Positions 26,051 to 34,839 of a stretch of 64,000 nucleotides of DNA are shown in pieces. A program made the translations under genes and the position numbers. Below the pieces are notes generated by a model that did no database searches, was not told where the DNA came from, and worked only from the letters and a program-made list of their open reading frames with translations. The stretch is from Tunturibacter gelidoferens (GTDB lineage: Bacteria; Acidobacteriota; Terriglobia; Terriglobales; Acidobacteriaceae). Position 1 is the first letter of the stretch; each line of letters begins with the position of its first letter. The stretch lies in assembly GCF_040358255.1 (NCBI RefSeq), contig NZ_CP132938.1, forward strand, positions 1,488,001 to 1,552,000, in the 5' to 3' direction.

Positions 26051-26359
26051 ATGAACCAGCGGTGGCTACTACTTGCGGTCGCTCTCTTCGGTCTAGTGGT
26101 TCCGAATAATATGTTTCTCTACGCATGGCTTCACGACCCAAACGGTTGCGGCGGAGTTGCCCACAATCTACTAGCTTCATCCTTCATGCTTGATGCCTTT
26201 CTTACTATGGGAGTTCTTGCCTACTTGTTTGCAGTGCGTCCCATCGGAACCGTCAGATGGTACTGGTTTGTTTTGCTATCGCTGTTGGGAGGAATGGCAT
26301 TCAGTCTTCCCCTGTACTGGTGGTTGAACTCGAGGCGTGAAGCAACGGTCCAGAGGTAG
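26051..26359 (+). CDS. Small three-helix membrane protein
   Basis: A 102-residue product started at the ATG downstream of a GGGAGG site. Three hydrophobic segments are visible: WLLLAVALFGLVVPNNMFLY, DAFLTMGVLAYLFAV and WYWFVLLSLLGGMAFSLPLY. Pattern and size resemble DUF2834-type small membrane proteins of unknown function. The C-terminus is short, basic and probably cytoplasmic. Confidence 0.7.
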   Translation: MNQRWLLLAVALFGLVVPNNMFLYAWLHDPNGCGGVAHNLLASSFMLDAFLTMGVLAYLFAVRPIGTVRWYWFVLLSLLGGMAFSLPLYWWLNSRREATVQR

Positions 26360-26526
26360 AACCCCCGGCCTGACAAAGTTCCCGCGAAACGGGGTTGTCG
26401 GCAACTGCGGTTGGTGTCCAGATCTAGCGCGACGCCTCGATGTAGGAGGAGGTGCTTGAGACACCTGCAGTTCGAAATCTTTCTGGGCCCGGGCCTTTCA
26501 GATGCGGCAGGCTGACTGAGTGGTAT

Positions 26527-27840
26527 TCAGGCGGGCTGCGGGGCTGCGGGTTTTGGTTCCATCCAGATTTTGCCTACTGCCATGAGGACCACCAGCATGG
26601 CGGCGCAGAGGGCGAAGACGCGACGCACGCCGATGTAGTGGGTGAGGATGCCGGAGAGGACGAGGCCTGAGATCTGGGCGGTGAAGATGATGGACATGAA
26701 GGTGGAGCCTACGCGGCCCATCAGCTCCGGTGGTGTTGCTTTCTGGAAGAGGGTTTGGGAGGGGACGATGATGCCGGCGACGGAGAAGCCGATGATGAGG
26801 TTTCCGAGGATCGTCGACCACAGGTGTGGCAGCGCCGTGAGGATGACCAGACCGACGGCGATGCCGCAGAGGCCGGAGTAGACGAGGAGGGTGTCCTTTA
26901 GCTTTTTGCCGAAGGTGTTGAGGCCGTTGATGCCGATCAGCATGCCGAGGCCGATCATCGCTGAGGCGATGGCGAAGGATTTGGTGGAGGCGTGGAGGGA
27001 GTCGCGCACGTAGATGGCGATGAGCGGGCCGAAGCAGCCGAGGACGAACATGCCGGCCGCCATGGCGAGGATGACGAAGAGCAGGGCGGCGTGGTGGATG
27101 ATGAAGTTGATGCCCTGTTTCATGTCGAGCCACACTTTGGCGATGGCAGATGCGTCTGCGGCGTGGGGTGTTGGCGCGGCGGCCTTGGGTCCGGGTGCGA
27201 GGAAGGAGACGGATGCGATGAGGAGCGCGGAGCCGATGAAGCTGGCGGAGTCGAAGGCGTAACAGCTGACGGCTCCCATGTAGGAGACCATGAGGCCGGC
27301 GATGGCGGGGCCGATGATGCGCATGCCGAACATGACCTGCTGCATGAGTGCGTTTGCGGAGCGGAGGCCGTGGAGGGGGACTGCTGAGCGGATGGCGACT
27401 CCCTGGGCGGGGCCGAAGAAGCTGGAGATGACGCTGATGGCGGCGAGGATCGCGTAGAAGTGCCAGATCTGCGTGGCGAAGATGAGCAGGAGGCAGAGGC
27501 CTGCGCGGATGGAGTCGCTGGAGACCATGGTGGGCTTGAGGGGCCAGCGGTCGACGAAGACCCCGGCGAGGATGCCGAGGACCGCGATGGGCAGCATGTA
27601 GGCGATCTGCACGCCGGTGACCTCCTGGGCGTTGGCGTGAAGTTTGAAGGTGAGGACGTTGATGACGGCGAAGAGTGCGAGGAAGTCGCCGAAGACGGAG
27701 ATGATCTGGGCGTACCAGAGACGGCGCATCATGGGGACGCGGAGGACGTCTCCCATGGATAGGGGTGCTGGAAGTTCGGGGTCGATGACGGGTGGCGCAT
27801 TCGACCCAACGGCTGCCGGGTTGGTGGAGGTTGTGCTCAT
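26527..27840 (-). CDS. MFS transporter (second copy type)
   Basis: A 437-residue polytopic protein with about 12 helices. The helix 2-3 loop reads GILAGVFVDRWPLKPTM, a divergent facilitator signature. The start PMMRRLWYAQIISVFGDFLALFAVI and the FFGPAQGVAIRSAVP motif match the macrolide-efflux/EntS-like branch. The C-terminal tail is Pro/Ala/Lys-rich. It follows the polysaccharide deacetylase? No: the deacetylase gene lies upstream on the same strand, 34 bp before this start, so both may share a transcript read from right to left. Substrate unknown. Confidence 0.87.
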   Translation of the reverse strand: MSTTSTNPAAVGSNAPPVIDPELPAPLSMGDVLRVPMMRRLWYAQIISVFGDFLALFAVINVLTFKLHANAQEVTGVQIAYMLPIAVLGILAGVFVDRWPLKPTMVSSDSIRAGLCLLLIFATQIWHFYAILAAISVISSFFGPAQGVAIRSAVPLHGLRSANALMQQVMFGMRIIGPAIAGLMVSYMGAVSCYAFDSASFIGSALLIASVSFLAPGPKAAAPTPHAADASAIAKVWLDMKQGINFIIHHAALLFVILAMAAGMFVLGCFGPLIAIYVRDSLHASTKSFAIASAMIGLGMLIGINGLNTFGKKLKDTLLVYSGLCGIAVGLVILTALPHLWSTILGNLIIGFSVAGIIVPSQTLFQKATPPELMGRVGSTFMSIIFTAQISGLVLSGILTHYIGVRRVFALCAAMLVVLMAVGKIWMEPKPAAPQPA

Positions 27841-27874
27841 CAGGGGTTGGCTTATGGTACTTGATTTGGGTGAT

Positions 27875-28603
27875 TCAGGCCCAGGAATCGACGGTGACGA
27901 AGCTTGTTGCCGGTTGCGTCTTCAAGTGCTGGAGGAGCAGGTCTGTAGCTTTGACCGTTGGAAGCCGGGGCTGGCCGAGGCCTGCCTGACCGCCATCGTG
28001 CAACACGATATTCGATGCGCGACTTCTCTTTTGGTTTCGGAGAATGGCGTGGAGGGTGCGGTCGGCGATCTCGCCGGCAGAGATGGGGTTCCAGTCACCG
28101 GGGAGGATGTTCCAATGGACCGGGGTGAGGCCGAGCTCGTGGGCGATGCGTAAGACCGCGGGACGGCGGGCGCCGTGGGGTGCACGGAAGTAGCGGACGG
28201 GGATGCCGAGGGTGTCTTCGATGGCGGCGTTGCAGTTTGTGAGTTCCTGGCGGATGCGTGCGGAGGATTGCCAGGCGAGCCATGGGTGAGTCATGGTGTG
28301 GTTGCCGATGAGGTGTCCTGCGGCTGCGATGGCGCGGGCGATGGCGGGGCGCTGCTGGACGTAACGGCCGATGAGGAAGAAGGTGGCGCGGGTGTTGTTG
28401 CGGGCGAGGACTTCGAGGAGACGTTCGGTGGCGACGTCATTGGGGCCGTCGTCGTAGGTGAGGGCGATCTGGTTGGGATTGCTGCTGGCGATGACGACTT
28501 TGCCGAAGAGTTGAGACTGGGCGGAGAGGGCGGCGTAGGTGAGAGTTCCTGCGGCTGCGGTGGCCGCGGCAAGGATGGCGGCGGCTGTTTGAGTTTGTGT
28601 CAT
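27875..28603 (-). CDS. Polysaccharide deacetylase (carbohydrate esterase 4)
   Basis: A 242-residue protein with an N-terminal membrane or signal segment and a NodB-homology domain. Catalytic motifs are intact: IALTYDDGPND (Asp 51 and 52), the metal-binding GNHTMTHPW (His 102 and 106), and YFRAPHGARRP. A late LHDGG motif supplies the C-terminal catalytic histidine. Such enzymes remove N-acetyl groups from chitin, peptidoglycan or biofilm glycans. The ATG at 28603 has GGGGAG upstream. The MFS gene follows 34 bp later on the same strand. Confidence 0.92.
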   Translation of the reverse strand: MTQTQTAAAILAAATAAAGTLTYAALSAQSQLFGKVVIASSNPNQIALTYDDGPNDVATERLLEVLARNNTRATFFLIGRYVQQRPAIARAIAAAGHLIGNHTMTHPWLAWQSSARIRQELTNCNAAIEDTLGIPVRYFRAPHGARRPAVLRIAHELGLTPVHWNILPGDWNPISAGEIADRTLHAILRNQKRSRASNIVLHDGGQAGLGQPRLPTVKATDLLLQHLKTQPATSFVTVDSWA

Positions 28604-28905
28604 GCCCTTCGCTCCCCTCGTTTCATTATAGGGAGGCTGCGAAAAGGCCGGAGTGCTTGCGGGTATAAGTAACAGAAATTGATTGCTTTCTGGCATTGAA
28701 GTTCCTACTATTGCTCGCACTCTTTAGCACTTGCTTCCAGGCTCCGGGGAAATACTCGTTCCCGGGCAGCCGGGCTGAGGGTTTTTAATCCCAGGCGCGG
28801 CTGTCCGCATTGCAGCCGATATACCTCTCGCGAAGACATCAGAGGAGTTCGTCGTCTGCGCACCTCCTTAGCTTCTCTCACGTTTGAATCAAGGAGAAAG
28901 ACCGT
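28604..28905. other. Divergent intergenic region
   Basis: About 300 bases between the deacetylase gene (minus) and a secreted-protein gene (plus). It contains a short self-complementary G/C-rich patch (CCGGGCAGCCGGG, near 28756) and T-rich sequence. No gene is supported; promoters of both neighbours are expected here. An AAGGAGAAAG ribosome-binding site sits just before the plus-strand gene. Confidence 0.4.
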
Positions 28906-29742
28906 ATGAAACTGCCAATCAGTTGCCAATGTATTGCTCTCCCTTTGTTGCTTGCAGGTTTTGTAAGCAGCGTCACGCCTGCGGTCTCTGCGCAGGATAA
29001 GACGATTCCGAGTCAGAAGATTTTGACGATTCAGCGAGAGTTCACCAAGCCGGGCAAAGAAGGTGCAGCCCATGAAAAGAGCGAGGCTGCGTTTGCCAAG
29101 GCGATGGCGGATGGGAAGGTTACGGACCACTATTACGCCCTTACGTCTCTTTCGGGCCGGCCGAGGGTTTTGTTTCTGAGCGCCTATCCGAGCTTTGCGG
29201 ACATTGAAGCTGAGCGCAAGAAGGTGAACAGCAACGCGTCTCTTTCGGCGGAGCTTGACCGGGCGAATGAAGCGGATGGCGATCTGCTTGCGGAGACGAA
29301 CTCCAGCATGTGGATGCGAAGGGACGATCTCAGTCTCAACCAGGGATATCGGGTGGGAGCTCGCTATGAGGAGCTGACGCAATTCGTGGTTCGCCCGGGA
29401 CACACCGGCGAGTGGACGGAGCTGGTGAAGCTGGTGATCGAGGCGTACAAGAAGGGTGTTCCGGATGCTCACTGGGGAACCTACGAGATGCTCTTTGGCG
29501 GGGGGAGCACGTACCTGGTGATCACGACGCTTAGGTCGGCGGAGGAGCTCGACGCGGAGTTCGCCAAGGATCCGAAGTTCATCGAGGCGCTGGGGCCAGA
29601 GGGCTTGAAGAAGCTGGAGGCGTTAGAAGCTTCGTGTGTCGAGTCGAGACAGTCGAATCTGTTTCGGATTTCACCGAAGATGAGCTATCCGCCAGAGGCG
29701 CTTGTCCAGGCGGAGCCGGATTTCTGGACTCCGAAGCCGTAG
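28906..29742 (+). CDS. Secreted protein of unknown function with duplicated ABM-like halves
   Basis: A 278-residue protein with a signal peptide (CIALPLLLAGFVSSVTPAVSAQ, cleavage near residue 30). An AAGGAG lies 9 bases before the ATG. The mature part seems to contain two similar alpha-beta halves, one starting ILTIQREFTKPGKEGAAHEK and one starting YEELTQFVVRPGHTGEWTEL. Both have the strand then R-x-G then helix layout of NIPSNAP/ABM-type ferredoxin-like folds. That resemblance is by pattern only, and no active site was identified. It ends at a strong bidirectional terminator. Confidence 0.72.
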   Translation: MKLPISCQCIALPLLLAGFVSSVTPAVSAQDKTIPSQKILTIQREFTKPGKEGAAHEKSEAAFAKAMADGKVTDHYYALTSLSGRPRVLFLSAYPSFADIEAERKKVNSNASLSAELDRANEADGDLLAETNSSMWMRRDDLSLNQGYRVGARYEELTQFVVRPGHTGEWTELVKLVIEAYKKGVPDAHWGTYEMLFGGGSTYLVITTLRSAEELDAEFAKDPKFIEALGPEGLKKLEALEASCVESRQSNLFRISPKMSYPPEALVQAEPDFWTPKP

Positions 29743-29765
29743 CTGGTCGTGGTGTTGTTCAACAA

Positions 29766-29797
29766 AAAAGCCCTGCGCTGGTTGGCGCAGGGCTTTT
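29766..29797. terminator. Strong bidirectional rho-independent terminator
   Basis: A perfect 13-bp stem: AAAAGCCCTGCGC (29766-29778) pairs with GCGCAGGGCTTTT (29785-29797) around a 6-base loop. The A-run on one side and T-run on the other serve both directions. It lies between the secreted-protein gene and the convergent TonB-dependent receptor gene. Confidence 0.92.
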
Positions 29798-29816
29798 GCT
29801 TTGGTGCGGGTTGAGG

Positions 29817-32800
29817 TTAGTAGAGGATCTTGAGGCCGAACTGGAAGATGCGCGGCTCGAAGGTGCTGGTGATCTGGCCTCCGCTGGTTGGATTGTTCAA
29901 GGTTGCCGGGGCGGTGCTTGTGGCTGCGGTGCTCAGAGTGCCGCTAAGACCGCTGCCGGGGATGTAGAAGTTGGTGTGGTTGAAGAGGTTGTAGGACTCT
30001 GCGCGGAACTGCACTCGCAGGCTCTCGAGGGGAGTGTTGAAGGTTTTGTTGAGGGCTACGTCGGTCTGGTAGAAGGCCGGCGAACGGCCTGGGTTTCTGG
30101 AGGCGTTGCCGAAGGGGCTCACCAGATTTCCGCTTCCGTCCTTGGTTTCGGGAAGGGTGTAAGCGGCGAGGTTGATGTACTGGATGAAGCCGTTGCTCAG
30201 CTTGGTTTTTTTGATGGCTGGCTGACCGGCTACGACGTTGGGGCGGTACTCGTTGGCGCCGCGATAGGTTGCGGCAATTTGAGGTGAGACGGCGTTGGCG
30301 GAGTTGGGGGAGTAGCCGATGTTGTAAGCGGTACCGGCCTGCATGGTGTTGATGGCGCTGATCTGCCAGCCGCCGAGGACGGTGTCGGTGACGGCGTTGG
30401 CGGTGTTGAGGAAGTGGCGACCGTGTCCAAAGGGCAGGTCATAGACGAGGCTGGTGACGTTGCTGATGGGCAGGTTGTAGTCAGACTGACCGTAGTCGGC
30501 GGAGATGTTGTTGGCGTCCTGCGGTGAAGGGCTGTTGCCTTCGAGGGAGGCGCTGGCGTTGTCGAGCGAGTGCGACCAGGTGAACGAGTTGAGGAGGGTT
30601 AGGCCGGCTACGAAGCGCTGCTCGTAACGAACCTGCAGGGCGTCGTAGTGGGAGTAGAACTCGTTGAGGGCTGCGGTGATGTCGCTGGGCCAGTTGGCGT
30701 AGGGACGGGCGAAGTTATTGGACGGATTCCTCTGGTTGGCGTTGAGGAAGCCCTGGAGCTTGCTGCCGTGGTTGCCGACGTAGGCGATGTCGAGAAGCGT
30801 GTTCTTGGCGAGCTCCTGCTGCACGCTGAGGAAGTAGCTCTGGACGTAGCTGTCGCGGGTGTTCTTCGGGACGTAGGTGATGTTGTCGGTCGCGGGGTTG
30901 AAGGTGGTTGCGATGCCGGTGGGGAAGCCCTGGTCGGTGGTGACGTAACAGCTTGCAGAGGCTCCGCCTACAGGGCAGTGGTTGGTGGTGCTTGGTGTCT
31001 TCTGGGTGACGGAGACGAACTGCGCCTGTGGGGCGTTGATGGCGAGGATGTCGCCGGAGCCGGCGCGGGTGTAGTGGACGTAGCTGGTGCCGTAGCCGCC
31101 GCGAATGGAGGTACGCGGGGTGGCGGCGTAGGCAAAGCCCAGGCGTGGAGCGAAGTCGTTGAGGTCAGGATTGACGAGGGTTTTGCCGTAGACTCCGCCG
31201 GGGGATACGGGGGTGATGCCGTTGCCGGCGACTGCGCCTGGAGTGATGGTGAGGACGGTCTGGGTGATGGGATCGAAGTTGGAGATGTAGTTGTGCTGCT
31301 CAGAGTAGGGCGAGCCATACTCCCAGCGGAGGCCGAGGTTGAGGGTAAGTTTGGGATCGACCTTCCAGTCGTCCTGGGCGTAGACGCTTTGCAGGGTCTG
31401 GCGGAGGTGGGCGACGAAGAGGTTGGCGAGAGAGTAGTTGTTGGTGGTGCCGAAGAGGAAGTCGGCCCAGTAGTTGTCGGCGACAGCGCCTTTGATGTCC
31501 GCGCAGGATTGGCCGTTCGGATTGGTGGGAACCTTGACTCCGTTGACGGTGGAGCTGGGGCAGAGGCTGAAGCCGCCGGAGTAACTGAAGGAGCCGTATA
31601 GGGGGTTGTTATCGTTGACGGCCATCCAGATGTGCTCGTACTCGTAGCCGAACTTGAGGGAGTGGTGGCCCTTGATCCAGGTGAAGTTGACCTTCGGATC
31701 GATGAGCGCGGGATTCTGCCACTGGGGGTTGGTGCTCTGTCGGCCGAAGGAGGTGAAGCCGCCGTTGATGCTGGTCGAGGGAAGGCCGCCGGCGACGGTG
31801 GGGTCGGAGGGCAGGCCGGGGATGGAGATGGCATTGTCGCCGATGGAGAGGGAGTATTTGCCGGCTTTGGTGCGGGAGAGGCCGAGGCGCGCATCGACGA
31901 CCTTGTTGGCGCCGATGAGGTGGGTGTAGCCGAGGGCTATCTGCTGGTCGAGGACGCGGATGGTGCCGTTGGTCTGGCCGTCGAGGGGGAGCGGGAAGAT
32001 GGGATGGTTGACGCCGGTCTCTTTGCGATCGGAGACGCGGAGGAACCAGGAACTGCTGGGGTTTTGCTGGTAGTCGAGACGGAGGTCGCCCTTATCGGAG
32101 TTGTCGGTGAAGGGGACCTGGGTGGCGTAGTTGTCTTGTGCGAGGCCGCTGGTCGAAAGGCCGGTGCCCTGGGTTGGTATCTGCTTGAAGAAGCCGATGA
32201 TCTGCTGAGAGACCGGGTTGATGGCAGCGGCGGGGATGACGGTGCCTTTGGGGTAGACGACGCCGGTGATGGGATTCTGCACGTCGACGACGAGCTTGCC
32301 GTTGAGCTCGTTGGTGGTGGGGACGGTGTTGACGCTAAGCGGCTTGAGGACCTGGCGGAAGCCTTCGTAGTCGACGAAGTAGAAGAGCTTGTCCTTGATG
32401 ATGGGACCGCCGAAGTTGACGCCGAACTGGTTGCGGTTGAAGGTGGGTTTTTTGAAGGGAACGACGTTGCCGCTGGTGCCGACGAGGGTGGGCTTGAAGT
32501 AGCCGGCGGCGTTGAGGTCGGTGTTGCGGATGAACTCGTACACGGTGGCGTGGAAGCGGTTGGTTCCGCTGGCGGAGGCGACGTTGATGGTGGCGCCGGA
32601 GGAGCGGCCGTACTCTGCGCTCTCGTTGTTGGTGACGATCTGGAACTGTGCGACGGAGTCGGGCGGGACGGCGATGATTTGATTGTCAAAGCCCTGGTTG
32701 CTCTCGCCGTAGGCGTTGTTGTCCATGCCGTCGAGGAGGAAGTTGTTGAACATGCTGCGCTGGCCGTTGATGTTGTAGGCTCCGGCGCGGATGAGCGAGC

Positions 32801-33338
32801 TGATGGAGCTGGTGGTGGCGGCAGTGGGGGCCTGGCGGGAGCCGGTGACGAGGCCGAGGAGGTCAGAGTAGTTGCGGGAGACGAGCGGGAAGGCGGCGCT
32901 TTGGTACTGGGTGATGGTCTGGCCGCGCTGGCTGGTCTCGGTTTCGATTTGGAGGGCGACGTCGGAGACTTCGACGGTGGTCTGGGTAGAGCCGACCTGC
33001 AGGGAGAGGTCGATGCGTTCGCGGACGCCGACGGAGATGGTGATGTTTTTTGCGACTGCGTCTGAGAAGCCGGGAGAGTTGGCGGAGATGGTGTAGACGC
33101 CGACGCGGAGGGAGGGAATTTCGTAGTCGCCTGTGCTGTTGGAGGTGGCCTTGGCGGTGATTCCGGTGGCGTTGTTGGTGATGGTTATGGATGCGCCGGA
33201 GACTGTGGCCCCGCTGGAGTCATGGATGGTTCCGACGAGGCTGCCGTTCTCATATTGCGCGTTCAGATGGGAGCACAGGAAGAAAAACAGTATGGCCGCC
33301 ACAAGGCTGGGTGCAGAAGAAAATCTTTTTTTTCGCAT
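29817..33338 (-). CDS. Oar-like TonB-dependent outer membrane receptor with carboxypeptidase-regulatory domain
   Basis: A 1173-residue protein with a signal peptide (AAILFFFLCSHLNAQ). Residues about 30-120 are a carboxypeptidase-regulatory-like domain: SLVGTIHDSSGATVSGASI and YEIPSLRVGVYTISANSPGF. A plug domain follows, with the TINVASASGTNRFHATVYEF pattern, then a long beta-barrel rich in aromatic and Asn residues. It ends in FQFGLKILY with a terminal aromatic, as required for barrel insertion. This architecture is the Oar/TonB family greatly expanded in Acidobacteriota, generally linked to uptake or binding of large extracellular compounds. The ligand is unknown. No partner genes (TonB, SusD) are next to it. 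Confidence 0.92.
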   Translation of the reverse strand: MRKKRFSSAPSLVAAILFFFLCSHLNAQYENGSLVGTIHDSSGATVSGASITITNNATGITAKATSNSTGDYEIPSLRVGVYTISANSPGFSDAVAKNITISVGVRERIDLSLQVGSTQTTVEVSDVALQIETETSQRGQTITQYQSAAFPLVSRNYSDLLGLVTGSRQAPTAATTSSISSLIRAGAYNINGQRSMFNNFLLDGMDNNAYGESNQGFDNQIIAVPPDSVAQFQIVTNNESAEYGRSSGATINVASASGTNRFHATVYEFIRNTDLNAAGYFKPTLVGTSGNVVPFKKPTFNRNQFGVNFGGPIIKDKLFYFVDYEGFRQVLKPLSVNTVPTTNELNGKLVVDVQNPITGVVYPKGTVIPAAAINPVSQQIIGFFKQIPTQGTGLSTSGLAQDNYATQVPFTDNSDKGDLRLDYQQNPSSSWFLRVSDRKETGVNHPIFPLPLDGQTNGTIRVLDQQIALGYTHLIGANKVVDARLGLSRTKAGKYSLSIGDNAISIPGLPSDPTVAGGLPSTSINGGFTSFGRQSTNPQWQNPALIDPKVNFTWIKGHHSLKFGYEYEHIWMAVNDNNPLYGSFSYSGGFSLCPSSTVNGVKVPTNPNGQSCADIKGAVADNYWADFLFGTTNNYSLANLFVAHLRQTLQSVYAQDDWKVDPKLTLNLGLRWEYGSPYSEQHNYISNFDPITQTVLTITPGAVAGNGITPVSPGGVYGKTLVNPDLNDFAPRLGFAYAATPRTSIRGGYGTSYVHYTRAGSGDILAINAPQAQFVSVTQKTPSTTNHCPVGGASASCYVTTDQGFPTGIATTFNPATDNITYVPKNTRDSYVQSYFLSVQQELAKNTLLDIAYVGNHGSKLQGFLNANQRNPSNNFARPYANWPSDITAALNEFYSHYDALQVRYEQRFVAGLTLLNSFTWSHSLDNASASLEGNSPSPQDANNISADYGQSDYNLPISNVTSLVYDLPFGHGRHFLNTANAVTDTVLGGWQISAINTMQAGTAYNIGYSPNSANAVSPQIAATYRGANEYRPNVVAGQPAIKKTKLSNGFIQYINLAAYTLPETKDGSGNLVSPFGNASRNPGRSPAFYQTDVALNKTFNTPLESLRVQFRAESYNLFNHTNFYIPGSGLSGTLSTAATSTAPATLNNPTSGGQITSTFEPRIFQFGLKILY

Positions 33339-33519
33339 AACCCTAAGTTTTGGGGCGGCTGATTAACCTGCGATCAAAGAAGTATGAATGAGAGATTACG
33401 AGTGGATATTCTTGTGGGTTATCAACGCTAGATAGCTGAATTTTTAAAGTGACACCGACCTGCTCGATAGGCTGGTGTGCGGTCACTGACGAGAGCATGA
33501 CCTGATTCTGCCGAGGTGA

Positions 33520-33804
33520 TCAGGCGGGTATATCGAATCCTAGTTGCCGCATCATCTCATTGGTCACTTCGTAGTCCTGATCGGGGTCGGGCATTACGTC
33601 TCTGCCTGGGTCCTCCTGTCCGAAGGAGTGGAGATAGAGGCCGGCTTTGAGAAAGGCTCCTTGTAGTTTCACCTTGTCGGCATAGGCGACTCTAAGGCGG
33701 ATCTCTTCGTGGGTGATGTCGCCGACACGCGTGTACTGCATGATGATTCCGCCGGGGTTACTGGGGTCCGGATTGGTCTTGAATCTCACTTGGTAGGTGT
33801 TCAT
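33520..33804 (-). CDS. Small protein of unknown function
   Basis: A 94-residue acidic product with the start MNTYQVRFKTNPDPSNPGGI and a middle GAFLKAGLYLHSFGQEDPG. No signal peptide or membrane segment. No family was recognised. It is followed upstream on the same strand by bcp, with 60 bp between them, so the pair may be co-transcribed. Confidence 0.6.
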   Translation of the reverse strand: MNTYQVRFKTNPDPSNPGGIIMQYTRVGDITHEEIRLRVAYADKVKLQGAFLKAGLYLHSFGQEDPGRDVMPDPDQDYEVTNEMMRQLGFDIPA

Positions 33805-33864
33805 GGATGAGGTCTCTGCTTGTTCGATGCGGAGTCGCGAGGGGCTGCTGCAGTTGCGGCGGTG

Positions 33865-34344
33865 TTATTTCTTCGCGTGAGCTTTGAGCAGGGCGAGGAC
33901 CTCTTCGGCGTGGCCTTCGGGTTTGACTTCGTCGAAGATGTGGAGGAGACGCTGGCCTTTTCCTGTATCGGGGCCGATGAGGTAGGTGGTGCGTTTGACG
34001 CCTTTGACGAGCTTGCCGTACATGTTCTTGGGCTTGACGAGGTCGTAGCGGTTGATGAGCTCCATGTCGGGGTCGGCGAGGAGGTCGTAGGGGAGGTCGT
34101 ACTTGTCTTTGAACTTCTTCTGGTCTTTGACGGTGTCGCGGGAGATGCCGAGGACGACGATGCCTTGCTTCTGAAACTTTTCAAAGGCATCGCGGAAGCC
34201 GCAGGATTCGATGGTGCAGCCGGGGGTGTCGGCGCGGGGGTAGAAGAAGAGGACTACGGGCTTGGTTTTGAAGTCGGTGAGGGAGACTTCTTTGCCGTCT
34301 TGGTTTTGGAGGGTGAAGTTTTCTACTTTGTCGCCTGGTTGCAT
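33865..34344 (-). CDS. bcp: Peroxiredoxin of the Bcp/PrxQ type
   Basis: A 159-residue thiol peroxidase reducing hydrogen peroxide and organic hydroperoxides. The active-site motif FFYPRADTPGCTIESCGFRD carries the peroxidatic Cys 43 and resolving Cys 48, the one-helix spacing that defines PrxQ. Thr 40 and the Pro before it complete the pocket. An AAGGAAA site precedes the ATG. The C-terminus is KAHAKK. The reductant (thioredoxin or the DsbA-like protein) is not adjacent. Confidence 0.96.
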   Translation of the reverse strand: MQPGDKVENFTLQNQDGKEVSLTDFKTKPVVLFFYPRADTPGCTIESCGFRDAFEKFQKQGIVVLGISRDTVKDQKKFKDKYDLPYDLLADPDMELINRYDLVKPKNMYGKLVKGVKRTTYLIGPDTGKGQRLLHIFDEVKPEGHAEEVLALLKAHAKK

Positions 34345-34444
34345 GTGATTTCCTTTGCGGTGTTCAATAGCAGTTTAGCTCTGACATTGAAGCTAACGAA
34401 CGAGAGTGTGCTGCCTGTTGTCGATTGCGAACAGAAAGAAGTTT

Positions 34445-34804
34445 CTAGATGGGCATCACTTTGCGGGTCTTGAACCAATGCAATGCCGATCCGTCTGCAA
34501 GGGCAAGCAGAAACATCGCGGGTCCTAAGCCCACATAAAACGGTGAAGAAAAAAAGCTCGGGGTCAGCAGCACTCCCAATATGCCCAATCCCCCAACAGT
34601 AGCTAGCGCAAGACTACCCCATCGCGGCGTAATCAAAGTAAGCAGGGCAGCTGGTAGGAGTAGCGGAACCATCGCAAGTGACAGGTATACGCCTGGGAGA
34701 TCAGTTTGATTTACATGATGAAATCCAAAGCTGATCCCCGGCATGAGGAAAAGGCTATATAACGCTATGGTCGCAGGAATGAGAAAACGAAATAGCAAAA
34801 TCAT
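34445..34804 (-). CDS. Small four-helix membrane protein
   Basis: A 119-residue hydrophobic product beginning MILLFRFLIPATIALYSLFL. Four membrane segments are visible, with short loops. A longer frame to 34999 lies antisense-free but within fabD in another frame and is rejected. No family was recognised. It follows fabD on the same strand by 35 bp and may be read from the same transcript. Confidence 0.62.
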   Translation of the reverse strand: MILLFRFLIPATIALYSLFLMPGISFGFHHVNQTDLPGVYLSLAMVPLLLPAALLTLITPRWGSLALATVGGLGILGVLLTPSFFSSPFYVGLGPAMFLLALADGSALHWFKTRKVMPI

Positions 34805-34839
34805 ACGATAAGGTGTCGGCACTCTGGAAGAACTGTATT

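Noticed and set aside
28708..29472. A 254-codon minus-strand frame
   Set aside because: Antisense to the secreted-protein gene, which has a signal peptide and AAGGAG site.
31632..33065. A 477-codon plus-strand frame rich in Gly, Ala, Val and Asp
   Set aside because: It is antisense to the TonB-dependent receptor gene and its composition is the usual shadow of high-GC coding DNA.
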